A stretch of 64,000 nt of DNA, taken from a virus. Location of the stretch: IMG/VR virus record IMGVR_UViG_3300021091_003625, positions 1 to 64,000 of that record, one strand, 5' to 3'. This document shows, one piece after another, positions 23,311 through 30,684 of the stretch (the first letter of the stretch is position 1; every line of letters begins with the position of its first letter). A model generated the notes under the pieces. It had not been told where the DNA came from. It ran no database searches and was given only the letters and a program-made list of their open reading frames with translations. The position numbers and the translations under genes were made by a program.

Positions 23311-23973
23311 ATGCAGGCCCTAGCGATAGGGAACGGCGAAAGCCGTCGCAACATTGATATCAGTAGTTTTCAAAATCACACATTAATTGGTTGCAATGCC
23401 ATACACAGAGAGTTTCAAGTAGATCATCTCATCTGTTGCGATCAACGCATGGTGCGAGAAGCCGTCGAAAATCCAAACACAATCAATACTACTATCTATG
23501 TCCGGGATCTATGGTATCATTATTTCCGGAAGATACGCAAAAATAAAAATATAAGCCTACTGCCCGATCTTCCATACAAAGGAGATCGTAGACACGACCA
23601 ACCTATACATTGGGGGAGTGGTTGTTACGCTGTGTTATTGGCTGCATTATTAGAGCATCGGGAGGTTTCTATGATAGGGTTTGATCTCTATGCCAGGGAA
23701 GATCGAGTAAACAATATTTACAAGGGCACTGCTAATTATGCTGGAATAAATTCGTCTCCGGTTGATCCAGCCTATTGGGTTTATCAAATAGGACAGGTCT
23801 TCCATTATTTTCCCGATACTATTTTTAACATCTATAATTTTAGAGAATGGTCTATCCCGAAAGATTGGCAAAAAAATAACGTTCAGTTAATACCTATAAA
23901 TATTGACACAGCATTCAATACATCTTATAATAATTCATCAGCGGTCTTCAATGGCATTCACCCCGCTTTATAA
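23311..23973 (+). CDS. GT42/DUF115-like putative glycosyltransferase
   Basis: This 220-residue protein has an N-terminal GNGESR loop followed by an Ile-Asp pair and a GCNAIHRE segment, then WGSGCYAVLLAALLEHREVSMIGFDLY. This order (GNGxS, CN, then SGxYA-x-A-x(n)-GIDxY) is like the CMP-sialic-acid transferases of family GT42 and the related DUF115 proteins. In those, CMP binds the GNG loop. The start at 23311 follows the previous stop by 1 nt; an in-frame upstream ATG would overlap the fibre gene. KdsA and another glycosyltransferase lie nearby, which supports a glycan role. Confidence 0.5.
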   Translation: MQALAIGNGESRRNIDISSFQNHTLIGCNAIHREFQVDHLICCDQRMVREAVENPNTINTTIYVRDLWYHYFRKIRKNKNISLLPDLPYKGDRRHDQPIHWGSGCYAVLLAALLEHREVSMIGFDLYAREDRVNNIYKGTANYAGINSSPVDPAYWVYQIGQVFHYFPDTIFNIYNFREWSIPKDWQKNNVQLIPINIDTAFNTSYNNSSAVFNGIHPAL

Positions 23974-24018
23974 ATTCTGCATGTCATCAAACTTGCTCAT
24001 TTATAAAGGAGACTAGAG

Positions 24019-24525
24019 ATGGCAAATTTCCAACCAGTGACATACAAATATGTCAGCACCAAAGAATATCACGATTCATTTCCCTGTGCTTATCGACAAT
24101 GGCGTGCCGATAGTCACTGCAATCTGATACACGGTTACAGTTTTTCGATGAAGTTTAATTTCGGAACCGACGACCTCGATGTACGTAATTGGGCTGCTGA
24201 CTATGGCGGACTCAAAGAATTAAAAGGTATCCTCGAAGATCAGTTTGACCATACGCTTCTTGTGGCTGAAGACGATCCTGAACTCGAAACATTTAAACTT
24301 CTGCAAGAAAAGAAAATGGCCAAACTTACTATACTTCCTCGACTAGGGTGCGAAGGTTTGGCAGACATGCTGTACAAATATGTCAACGGTGTTTATATCC
24401 CCGATATGTGGGGGGCAGGAGAAGCAGAAAGACTTTGGTGTTTCCGCGTAGAAGTGAGAGAAACTCAGAGCAACATGGCTTTCCGAGAAGGTCATAGATG
24501 TTGGAATGAAGAGTTGTTAGGATGA
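24019..24525 (+). CDS. QueD / 6-pyruvoyl-tetrahydropterin synthase-like protein
   Basis: This 168-residue protein has the family layout: a segment in the position of F-x-A-A-H (here FPCAYR with Tyr25), Cys34 as the candidate catalytic Cys, LIHGYSF in place of LHGHNY (His38 kept, Tyr40 in place of His), FDHTLL, and a C-terminal VRETQSNMAF with the substrate-binding Glu. Two of the three usual Zn-binding His are therefore Tyr. It may act as a pterin-binding protein or use another metal. An AAGGAG ribosome site precedes the ATG, and the stop overlaps the next start (ATGA). No other queuosine gene is seen in the window. Confidence 0.7.
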   Translation: MANFQPVTYKYVSTKEYHDSFPCAYRQWRADSHCNLIHGYSFSMKFNFGTDDLDVRNWAADYGGLKELKGILEDQFDHTLLVAEDDPELETFKLLQEKKMAKLTILPRLGCEGLADMLYKYVNGVYIPDMWGAGEAERLWCFRVEVRETQSNMAFREGHRCWNEELLG

Positions 24526-25703
24526 AGATAGCCGTAGTTGGTGCTGGTATCACAGGAATAACTGCCGCCTACTACCTGGCAAAAGATGGTCACGAAGTAA
24601 CAGTCTACGATCAAGAACCATATCCTGCGATGCGTACTAGCTATGCCAACGGAGGTCAAATATCTGTATCTAATTCAGAAACTTGGAATACTTGGGCCAA
24701 CGTCGCTAAGGGATTCAAATGGATGTTTACTCAAGATGCTCCTCTCTTGATACGTCCTGATCTAGATCTAGACAAATATGCATGGCTGATGCGATTCCTA
24801 TGGCACACGCTGAATGGTTCTCAGAGACAGAACACCATAGATACTATCAATCTAGGTCTAGAAGCTAGATCATTGTACAAAGATATCATCCAATCGGAAG
24901 GGCTAGAGTTCGATCAGAGTTACTGTGGTATCTTGCACTTTTATAAAAATCAACGATATTTTGACGCCGCTGTTGACATCAAAGGCCTCTACGAAACCAA
25001 CGGCAGCGAATGGGATATCGTAGATCTCGAGAAGATCATAGACATAGAACCCGCACTGAAATCCAGTTCCGGTATCATAGGAGGAGCATGGACTGCCAGT
25101 GATTGGACTGGCGATATACATAAATTCTGCTACGATCTCTCAGAAACTATGACAGAAAAATATCAGGTAGAATTCCAGTTCAACGTCAAAGTAGAAGATC
25201 TACAGGAATTGAAAGCCTACTATGATGCGGTGGTAGTCTCCAATGGTGTAGGCAGCGTAAAGTCCGCTAGAATGGTCGGTGATGATCTGCCTATCTATCC
25301 TGTCAAAGGCTACAGCATAACCATTGAGCTCGATGACCAGAGTCTTGAACATGCCCCATCAGTCAGCCTGTTAGACGATGAAGCCAAGATCGTCACGGCG
25401 AAACTAGGTCGTAGATTGCGAGTAGCAGGCACTGCGGAGCTCTGTGGTGAGAATTACGATATACGGAGATCCAGGATCGAACCCCTGTTGAGATGGGTCC
25501 ATGAAAATTTCCCCGAGATCAACACCTCTCAATATTCCAGTTGGGCCTGCCTGAGACCTATGACTCCAAACATGATGCCCATAGTCCGGCAGAGCTCACG
25601 AGAACCTAAAATATTTTATCACACTGGACATGGTCATCTAGGGTGGACCATAAGTCCAGCCACAGCTAAAAAATTGGTTAAATTATTATATGAAAAACTT
25701 TAA
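24522..25703 (+). CDS. FAD-dependent oxidoreductase, D-amino-acid dehydrogenase-like
   Basis: This 393-residue protein begins with a dinucleotide-binding fold ([16 protein letters not shown], Gly-x-Gly-x-x-Gly) and continues with [10 protein letters not shown], typical of DadA-type enzymes. The C-terminal part has [10 protein letters not shown] and [17 protein letters not shown], which match the FAD-capping motif of DadA/glycine-oxidase-like proteins. These oxidise D-amino acids or N-alkyl amino acids. Placed in one overlapping run with the QueD-like gene and kdsA. Its substrate in this context, perhaps an amino sugar or amino acid decorating a glycan, is unknown. Confidence 0.85.
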   Translation: MKIAVVGAGITGITAAYYLAKDGHEVTVYDQEPYPAMRTSYANGGQISVSNSETWNTWANVAKGFKWMFTQDAPLLIRPDLDLDKYAWLMRFLWHTLNGSQRQNTIDTINLGLEARSLYKDIIQSEGLEFDQSYCGILHFYKNQRYFDAAVDIKGLYETNGSEWDIVDLEKIIDIEPALKSSSGIIGGAWTASDWTGDIHKFCYDLSETMTEKYQVEFQFNVKVEDLQELKAYYDAVVVSNGVGSVKSARMVGDDLPIYPVKGYSITIELDDQSLEHAPSVSLLDDEAKIVTAKLGRRLRVAGTAELCGENYDIRRSRIEPLLRWVHENFPEINTSQYSSWACLRPMTPNMMPIVRQSSREPKIFYHTGHGHLGWTISPATAKKLVKLLYEKL

Positions 25704-26514
25704 TATTGGCAAAACAGTGGCCAGCAATGAGAATAAAATTTTCCTCATCGCAGGCCCATGTCAAATAGAATCAGACACTCATGCTCAACATCTCGCAGGA
25801 TCTATCAAAGAAATCTGCGACGAACTAGACATAGATCTCATATACAAAAGCAGTTTCGACAAAGCTAATAGATCCAGCATCGATACCAAAAGAGGCGTAG
25901 GTATCGATCGAGGACTGCAGATATTAAATGATGTAAAAAAGAAATTTGATCTATCAATTTTAACAGACATACACGAAACAAATCAGGCTACAGAAGTCGC
26001 TGCCGCAGGTGTTGATGTTCTACAGATTCCCGCTTTCCTGTGCCGGCAGACTGACCTATTGCTGGCTGCGGGCAAGACCGGATGCGCCATTAACGTAAAG
26101 AAAGGCCAGTTTCTCGCACCTCACGATATGAAGAACGTTGCTGAAAAAATCGCCTCCACTGGCAATGAAAGGATAATGTTATGCGAAAGAGGTTACACTC
26201 ATGGATACAATAACTTGGTTGTGGATATGCGTAGTCTACCCATTATGGCAAGCACCGGGTATCCGGTGGTCTTTGATGCCACACATTCTGTACAGCAGCC
26301 TGGAGGAATGGGAACGAAATCAGGCGGAGATCGCGAAATGGTGCCCTACCTGGCGAGGGCTGCTGTAGCCACGGGCTGTGTAGCAGGAGTGTTCATGGAA
26401 GTGCATGAGGATCCTGATCGTGCTCCTTCAGATGGTCCTAACATGGTCAATATAAAAAATCTCTATGAGATTTTAGAAAAATTGCTAGAAATTGATAAAA
26501 TAGTAAAAATATAA
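25690..26514 (+). CDS. kdsA: 3-deoxy-D-manno-octulosonate 8-phosphate synthase
   Basis: This 274-residue protein matches KdsA throughout: [74 protein letters not shown]. It condenses phosphoenolpyruvate with arabinose 5-phosphate to give Kdo-8-phosphate, the precursor of the LPS inner-core sugar. Cys24 in AGPC is the metal ligand of the metal-dependent class (the E. coli enzyme has Asn). Its ATG overlaps the oxidoreductase gene by 14 bp, and the next gene follows directly. Confidence 0.95.
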   Translation: MKNFNIGKTVASNENKIFLIAGPCQIESDTHAQHLAGSIKEICDELDIDLIYKSSFDKANRSSIDTKRGVGIDRGLQILNDVKKKFDLSILTDIHETNQATEVAAAGVDVLQIPAFLCRQTDLLLAAGKTGCAINVKKGQFLAPHDMKNVAEKIASTGNERIMLCERGYTHGYNNLVVDMRSLPIMASTGYPVVFDATHSVQQPGGMGTKSGGDREMVPYLARAAVATGCVAGVFMEVHEDPDRAPSDGPNMVNIKNLYEILEKLLEIDKIVKI

Positions 26515-27339
26515 ATGGAACACGATAGAGGTCTTCTTAAAGAAATCCTTAACAAGCAGCAATGGAAACATTATAAAAGTACAGGAGAATTGCCTCCTGA
26601 TTTCGTATATCCAGAAGCCGAACCTATCCCAACAGACCCTACGGATTTTATCACTGTGCTCTGCGTGAGATTCGGCAACAAATATGGTCCGGAGTATGTA
26701 GAAAAATTGCGTAACATGGTCGCTAGGCACTTAACGATACCATATGAGTTCTGCTGCCTCACAGATGACCAACATCCGATCGAAGGTGTGAGATCTATAA
26801 TTAGACCCAACGAAGGTTACACTAAAGGTTGGTGGCACAAGGTTCATATGTTCGATCCCAATCTAGAGTTGAAAGGCAGAGTATTATATATGGATCTCGA
26901 TGTTATCATACATGATAACATCAATAGATTAGTCGTTGGTCAAGAAAAACGCTTTATGGGAATCAGAGATTTCAATAGAAAATTCAATCCTAATTGGAAT
27001 ATCCTCAATAGTTCGGTGATGAGTTGGCCAGCAGGACTACATCCCGATATTTTTACTACCTTTAAAACTGATCCAAAAAAAGCCCAAAGATTACACGGGG
27101 ATCAAGATTGGATCTGGCAGGTAGCCAAATCTCGCATTACCTTTTGGCCGGATCGATGGATACTTAGTTACAAGTGGGAAGTCAGAGATCGCAGTGAAAT
27201 TTTATATTCGGGAATTCAGCGAACATTCAAATCTATAAGGAATGCTCCGATACCTAGAGATTGTTCGATATGTGTATTTCATGGAGATCCAAATCCCCAT
27301 GATATAAAAGATCCATATGTTGTTGACAACTGGCGTTGA
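26515..27339 (+). CDS. Glycosyltransferase (GT-A, GT8-like)
   Basis: This 274-residue protein has a GT-A core: a nucleotide-binding N-terminal region (FITVLCVRFGNKYGPEYVEKL), a KGWWHKVHMF segment, and a DxD motif at Asp127-Leu-Asp129 (LYMDLDVII) for metal and nucleotide-sugar binding. A later HGDQDWIW resembles the catalytic region of GT8-like enzymes. It directly abuts kdsA, so it probably modifies a Kdo-containing or related surface glycan. Confidence 0.75.
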   Translation: MEHDRGLLKEILNKQQWKHYKSTGELPPDFVYPEAEPIPTDPTDFITVLCVRFGNKYGPEYVEKLRNMVARHLTIPYEFCCLTDDQHPIEGVRSIIRPNEGYTKGWWHKVHMFDPNLELKGRVLYMDLDVIIHDNINRLVVGQEKRFMGIRDFNRKFNPNWNILNSSVMSWPAGLHPDIFTTFKTDPKKAQRLHGDQDWIWQVAKSRITFWPDRWILSYKWEVRDRSEILYSGIQRTFKSIRNAPIPRDCSICVFHGDPNPHDIKDPYVVDNWR

Positions 27340-27351
27340 TCATAATATAAT
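27323..27351 (+). promoter_or_regulatory. Consensus sigma-70 promoter abutting a start codon
   Basis: TTGACA (27323-27328), a 17-bp spacer and TATAAT (27346-27351) match perfectly. The ATG at 27358 is about where transcription should begin, so the UV endonuclease mRNA may be leaderless. Confidence 0.75.
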
Positions 27352-27357
27352 AATACT

Positions 27358-28419
27358 ATGACTAAACGTATCGGTTTCGCCTGCAAATGGATCGACTATC
27401 CCGGACAGGTTGATGGAATCAAACCCAAGGACGACTGTAAAAAATACAACACAGGTTCTACTACTGTCGCTTGGTTAAATAGACAGACCAAGGACGTGGC
27501 TGTAGAAAAACTATGGTCATTGATGCAACAGAACATTGAATCTACACGCCTCCTTGTAGAACGAGTAGGAGCATTAGATGAAAATCTTAGAATGGTACGA
27601 CTCAGCAGCGATATCCTTCCTGTGTACACTGAGCCAACTTGGAGCTGGTTTTGGCGGACTGCCGATGTCAGAGCCTATTGCCAAAGAGAATTTGGACGAG
27701 TGGGAGATCTTGCTCGCGAGAAAGGTGTTCGCCTTAGTTTTCATCCTGGCCAGTTTACTGTGCTTGCTTCTGATAATCCAGATATTGTAAATAGAAGCAT
27801 AGAGGAGTTTGAATATCATGTGGATATGGCTCGCTGGATGGGATATGGCAAGACGTTTCAAGACTTTAAAATCAACGTCCACATCGCAGGCAGACAAGGT
27901 CCAATGGGAATCGTTGCTGCGCTGGCTCGTATGACTCCAGAAGCTCGCAATACACTGACCATCGAAAATGATGAGATTACATGGGGCACCGATGCCAGTC
28001 TGGAACTGGTAGAACACTGTGCTTTAGTGTTAGACATACACCATCATTGGATACACACAGGAGAATATATCAATGCGGAAGACGACCGTGTTAAAAGGAT
28101 TATTGACAGTTGGCGCGGTGTGCGTCCTGTCATACATTATAGTGTGTCACGGGAAGAGCATCTTACTGACCATCCCGGACACCAACGCCCCGATCTTCGG
28201 ACGTTACTAGAACAAGGACACAAAAAAGCCAAACTCCGTGCTCACAGCGATTTTATGTGGAACACTGCCTGCAACAAATGGGCATTAGAACACGGCGAAT
28301 GGGCCGATATTATGGTAGAGGCCAAGGGCAAAAATCTTGCCAGCTTTGCCCTCTACGAAGAAGCTAAAAGGATTATTTCTTTGCCGCTGGCTTGCGACCA
28401 CGAGTCGTTGCTTTCTTAG
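27358..28419 (+). CDS. uvsE: UV damage endonuclease (UvdE/UvsE family)
   Basis: This 353-residue protein matches UvdE: N-terminal GFACKW, LSFHPGQFTVLASDNP, then NVHIAGRQG, LTIENDE, LVLDIHHHW and IHYSVSRE. These provide the His/Glu/Asp residues of the TIM-barrel three-metal site. The enzyme nicks DNA 5' of UV photoproducts and abasic sites. A phage in sunlit water would use it for genome repair. It has its own sigma-70 promoter, so early expression is likely. Its end overlaps the converging minus-strand gene by 47 bp. Confidence 0.92.
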   Translation: MTKRIGFACKWIDYPGQVDGIKPKDDCKKYNTGSTTVAWLNRQTKDVAVEKLWSLMQQNIESTRLLVERVGALDENLRMVRLSSDILPVYTEPTWSWFWRTADVRAYCQREFGRVGDLAREKGVRLSFHPGQFTVLASDNPDIVNRSIEEFEYHVDMARWMGYGKTFQDFKINVHIAGRQGPMGIVAALARMTPEARNTLTIENDEITWGTDASLELVEHCALVLDIHHHWIHTGEYINAEDDRVKRIIDSWRGVRPVIHYSVSREEHLTDHPGHQRPDLRTLLEQGHKKAKLRAHSDFMWNTACNKWALEHGEWADIMVEAKGKNLASFALYEEAKRIISLPLACDHESLLS

Positions 28420-28684
28420 CAGCAGTTTTGGCTTTTGTAGCAGCCTTTTTAACTTCTGTTTTAGCTTTTTCAACAACTACAGAAACATCTGACGCATCGA
28501 CTTTACCGTCTTTGTTCACATCAGCAGTGGTCTGTACACCGCTAACTGCATTTTGTACAGCGGCTTTGACATCATCGGCGTCAACTTTACCGTCGTTGTT
28601 AACGTCTAAACCTTTAGAATTTCTGTTGAAATAGATAAGGGCGCCAACGACTACTGCTGCTGCGATTGCTAATAAGATTTCCAT
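28373..28684 (-). CDS. Membrane-anchored dockerin-like (EF-hand) protein with H1-like tail
   Basis: This 103-residue protein starts at 28684, after an AAGGAG ribosome site; upstream in-frame starts are not needed. Residues 2-18 form one membrane helix (LLAIAAAVVVGALIYF). Two Ca-binding loops of dockerin type follow (DVNNDGKVDADD and DVNKDGKVDASD). The C-terminus is Lys/Ala/Thr-rich, like histone H1 tails. The order is membrane, Ca loops, basic tail. A role in protein-protein contact at the membrane or DNA binding is possible. The function is unknown. Confidence 0.65.
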   Translation of the reverse strand: MEILLAIAAAVVVGALIYFNRNSKGLDVNNDGKVDADDVKAAVQNAVSGVQTTADVNKDGKVDASDVSVVVEKAKTEVKKAATKAKTAAKKATTRGRKPAAKK

Positions 28685-28706
28685 GGTTAAATCTCCTTGT
28701 AGGTTA

Positions 28707-28722
28707 TTTACCACGGTAAATA
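28707..28722. promoter_or_regulatory. Overlapping divergent late promoters (near palindrome)
   Basis: The plus strand reads GGTAAATA (28715-28722), with the ATG of sod 5 nt downstream. The minus strand reads GGTAAATA directly beside it (28707-28703 side), with a leader containing AAGGAG before the dockerin-like gene. The two motifs form a TATTTACC/GGTAAATA inverted pair separated by 2 nt. Confidence 0.5.
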
Positions 28723-28727
28723 CAGTC

Positions 28728-29285
28728 ATGCTACATTTTATTAAAAGTCTGACCGAAAGCACAGATCGCAGAGAAATCTACCAAGAAAAACTAAAATTTG
28801 GTAAAAGTGAACTGGCTCCGGTTATGAGCGAAGATACTATTAAGTATCACTATGATGGACTGGCTGCCAAGTATTCAGAGCGTTATAATAAAGGCGAAGG
28901 TGATCCAGATTTTAATTATGGCGGTGCTGTTCTGCACAATATTTTCTTTGCTAACTTGACCCCTCCCAGAGCTGCTAATAAACCAACGGGGCTCAGTAAG
29001 TCTTTGATAGAAAATAAATGGGGAAGTTTTGACGAGTTTAAAGACGAAATTGAAAAAACTGTTATGTCAATTCAAGGTAGCGGGTGGCTATATATGGATA
29101 CCACCGGAGAAATAAAAACTATACGCAATCACGAGTATAAGAAGAACATGAAGATTGCTCTGTTGATAGACTGGTGGGAGCATGCTTGGGCTCTTGATTA
29201 TCAACAGGACAAAGTTAAATACCTTAACAATATTTGGCGTATCATCAACTGGGACACAGTTGACATTAGACTACAAGGAGCGTAA
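28728..29285 (+). CDS. sodB: Fe/Mn superoxide dismutase
   Basis: This 185-residue protein keeps all four metal ligands: His41 (IKYHYDG), His70 (AVLHNIFF), Asp148 and His152 (IDWWEHAW). The C-terminal NNIWRIINWD also fits. It converts superoxide to hydrogen peroxide and oxygen. Whether iron or manganese is used cannot be read with certainty. Start 28728 is chosen over the in-frame ATG at 28683, because the late-promoter motif lies between them and the conserved region starts later. It is followed at once by a small membrane gene, iscU and iscA. Confidence 0.9.
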   Translation: MLHFIKSLTESTDRREIYQEKLKFGKSELAPVMSEDTIKYHYDGLAAKYSERYNKGEGDPDFNYGGAVLHNIFFANLTPPRAANKPTGLSKSLIENKWGSFDEFKDEIEKTVMSIQGSGWLYMDTTGEIKTIRNHEYKKNMKIALLIDWWEHAWALDYQQDKVKYLNNIWRIINWDTVDIRLQGA

Positions 29286-29286
29286 A

Positions 29287-29412
29287 ATGTTAGATATACT
29301 ATTTTGGATAGCAGTAGGGGCATTCATTGGTTGGAATTTTCCACAGCCATTCTGGGCTAAAATGATCCAAGAAAAAATTCAAAACATGCTGGCGAAAAAA
29401 CCGCAGGAGTAA
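29287..29412 (+). CDS. Small single-helix membrane protein
   Basis: This 41-residue ORF starts at ATG 29287, with AAGGAG just upstream inside the SOD gene end. Residues 3-17 are hydrophobic (ILFWIAVGAFIGW), and the tail is basic. It sits 1 nt after sod and 3 nt before iscU, so it is probably co-translated. Function unknown. Confidence 0.55.
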   Translation: MLDILFWIAVGAFIGWNFPQPFWAKMIQEKIQNMLAKKPQE

Positions 29413-29415
29413 TAA

Positions 29416-29805
29416 ATGGCATACAGCGATAAGGTTATTGATCATTATGAAAATCCACGCAACGTAGGTTCATTTGATAAGAACGATGAAGATGTTGGTA
29501 CAGGAATGGTGGGAGCGCCAGCATGCGGAGACGTGATGAAACTGCAGATAAAGGTCAACGAAAATGGCATTATATCCGATGCACGTTTTAAGACGTATGG
29601 ATGTGGTTCAGCGATCGCGAGCAGTTCGCTGGTTACGGAGTGGGTCAAAGGTAAAACTCTTGAGGAAGCTGGTACTATTCGAAACACGGAGATTGCCAAA
29701 GAACTTGCTCTACCGCCTGTCAAGATCCATTGCTCGATCCTCGCGGAAGACGCCATCAAGGCTGCGATAGAAGACTATAAGAAAAAACATTCAGAGGCGA
29801 ATTAA
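29416..29805 (+). CDS. iscU: Fe-S cluster scaffold protein IscU
   Basis: This 129-residue protein is a full-length IscU: three cluster cysteines Cys37 (PACGD, with Asp39 for cluster release), Cys63 (YGCGS) and Cys106 (KIHCS, with His105). The chaperone-recognition motif is LPPVK, as in IscU proteins bound by HscA. It assembles [2Fe-2S]/[4Fe-4S] clusters from iron and sulfur delivered by a cysteine desulfurase, here presumably from the host. Co-directional with SOD and IscA. Confidence 0.95.
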   Translation: MAYSDKVIDHYENPRNVGSFDKNDEDVGTGMVGAPACGDVMKLQIKVNENGIISDARFKTYGCGSAIASSSLVTEWVKGKTLEEAGTIRNTEIAKELALPPVKIHCSILAEDAIKAAIEDYKKKHSEAN

Positions 29806-29807
29806 CA

Positions 29808-30044
29808 ATGGAACACCTCATCATGTATTGGGCATTAGTCGTTGCTCCTGCAGATTTAGGTAGAGTAGATACTGTTTTTCAAACCTACGAACCTTGCCGC
29901 GTCCAAGCAGAACAGTATAGACGCATGGGGTACAAAGCAGACTGCGTACCCACTAACCAACTAGAAATTTCTCGTAGCGAACAGCAATTACGTAGTCTAG
30001 CAAATTTGCTCTATGGTAACACTGACAGAACTAGCAGCCACTAA
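29808..30044 (+). CDS. Hypothetical protein in Fe-S gene cluster
   Basis: This 78-residue protein has two Cys (near residues 30 and 46) and a helical Arg/Gln-rich body; not recognised. It lies 2 nt after iscU and overlaps iscA by 32 bp. The gene order suggests a link to Fe-S biogenesis, but nothing in the sequence proves this. Confidence 0.5.
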   Translation: MEHLIMYWALVVAPADLGRVDTVFQTYEPCRVQAEQYRRMGYKADCVPTNQLEISRSEQQLRSLANLLYGNTDRTSSH

Positions 30045-30333
30045 GGTCAAAACTAATCTAGAACGCAGAGGGCAAGGCCTTGGTATCCGTCTAGGTGTTA
30101 AAACTACAGGATGTTCTGGTCTTGCCTATGTGTTAGAATTCGTAGATAAAGAATCATCCAACGACTTAAAATTCACTAGCCATGATGTAGATATTTTCGT
30201 GGATCCCAAAAGTCTTGTCTATATCGATGGTATAATCATGGATTGGCAAAAACGGGGCCTTAACGAAGGTTTTGAGTTCATCAATCCGCAGGAAAAGGAT
30301 CGCTGCGGCTGTGGTGAAAGTTTTCGAGTTTAA
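30013..30333 (+). CDS. iscA: A-type Fe-S carrier protein (IscA/HesB family)
   Basis: This 106-residue protein has the three conserved Cys of A-type carriers: Cys34 in TGCSGLAY, and Cys98 and Cys100 in RCGCGESF. It takes clusters from the scaffold and passes them to target enzymes. Such carriers are found in many marine T4-like phages. Here it lies with iscU, which is less common. The stop overlaps the converging zinc-ribbon gene. Confidence 0.92.
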   Translation: MVTLTELAATKVKTNLERRGQGLGIRLGVKTTGCSGLAYVLEFVDKESSNDLKFTSHDVDIFVDPKSLVYIDGIIMDWQKRGLNEGFEFINPQEKDRCGCGESFRV

Positions 30334-30617
30334 AATTTTCCCACTGGCCAATCTATACTGGCAGGCATGTCCCAGATTTTTTTACGTTCAACACCCTTGC
30401 GCTGGGCGAATCTCTTAGCATCACAATTATTGCAGCAATGGAAATAATTATTGCTGAGCCTCCTGTGATCGATCTTTTTCAAATCTCTTTCAAACAGTTC
30501 ATCGCAGTTATCACAACGGAATATCGCTACGACTTTTTTCCGTAGATAACGATGTGCGACACCTAGTTTACTGAATCTAGAATATTGATTATCGACGGTT
30601 TTCTTTTTTAAGAACAT
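30330..30617 (-). CDS. Small zinc-ribbon-like basic protein
   Basis: This 95-residue protein has CDNCDELF and [11 protein letters not shown]: two CxxC pairs about 28 residues apart that could bind zinc. The remainder is Lys/Arg-rich. ATG 30617 is chosen over TTG 30620; a minus-strand TGTAAATA lies 4 nt upstream. Nucleic-acid binding is likely. Confidence 0.55.
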   Translation of the reverse strand: MFLKKKTVDNQYSRFSKLGVAHRYLRKKVVAIFRCDNCDELFERDLKKIDHRRLSNNYFHCCNNCDAKRFAQRKGVERKKIWDMPASIDWPVGKF

Positions 30618-30621
30618 CAAG

Positions 30622-30629
30622 TATTTACA
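30622..30629 (-). promoter_or_regulatory. Late promoter, minus strand (TGTAAATA)
   Basis: On the minus strand TGTAAATA lies 4 nt before the ATG of the zinc-ribbon gene, so the transcript would be nearly leaderless. Confidence 0.45.
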
Positions 30630-30649
30630 TTCGGCTTATAAAATTCTTT

Positions 30650-30657
30650 GGTAAATA
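30650..30657 (+). promoter_or_regulatory. Late promoter (GGTAAATA)
   Basis: GGTAAATA lies 27 nt before the ATG of the giant fibre gene. The predicted leader carries a TAGGG ribosome site. It starts the long structural run. Confidence 0.55.
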
Positions 30658-30684
30658 TACTATAACCATTTACTAGGGTAAAAT

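Noticed and set aside
25690-26514. DAHP synthase instead of KdsA
   Set aside because: The motifs [22 protein letters not shown] and the C-terminal DGPN are those of Kdo-8-phosphate synthase.
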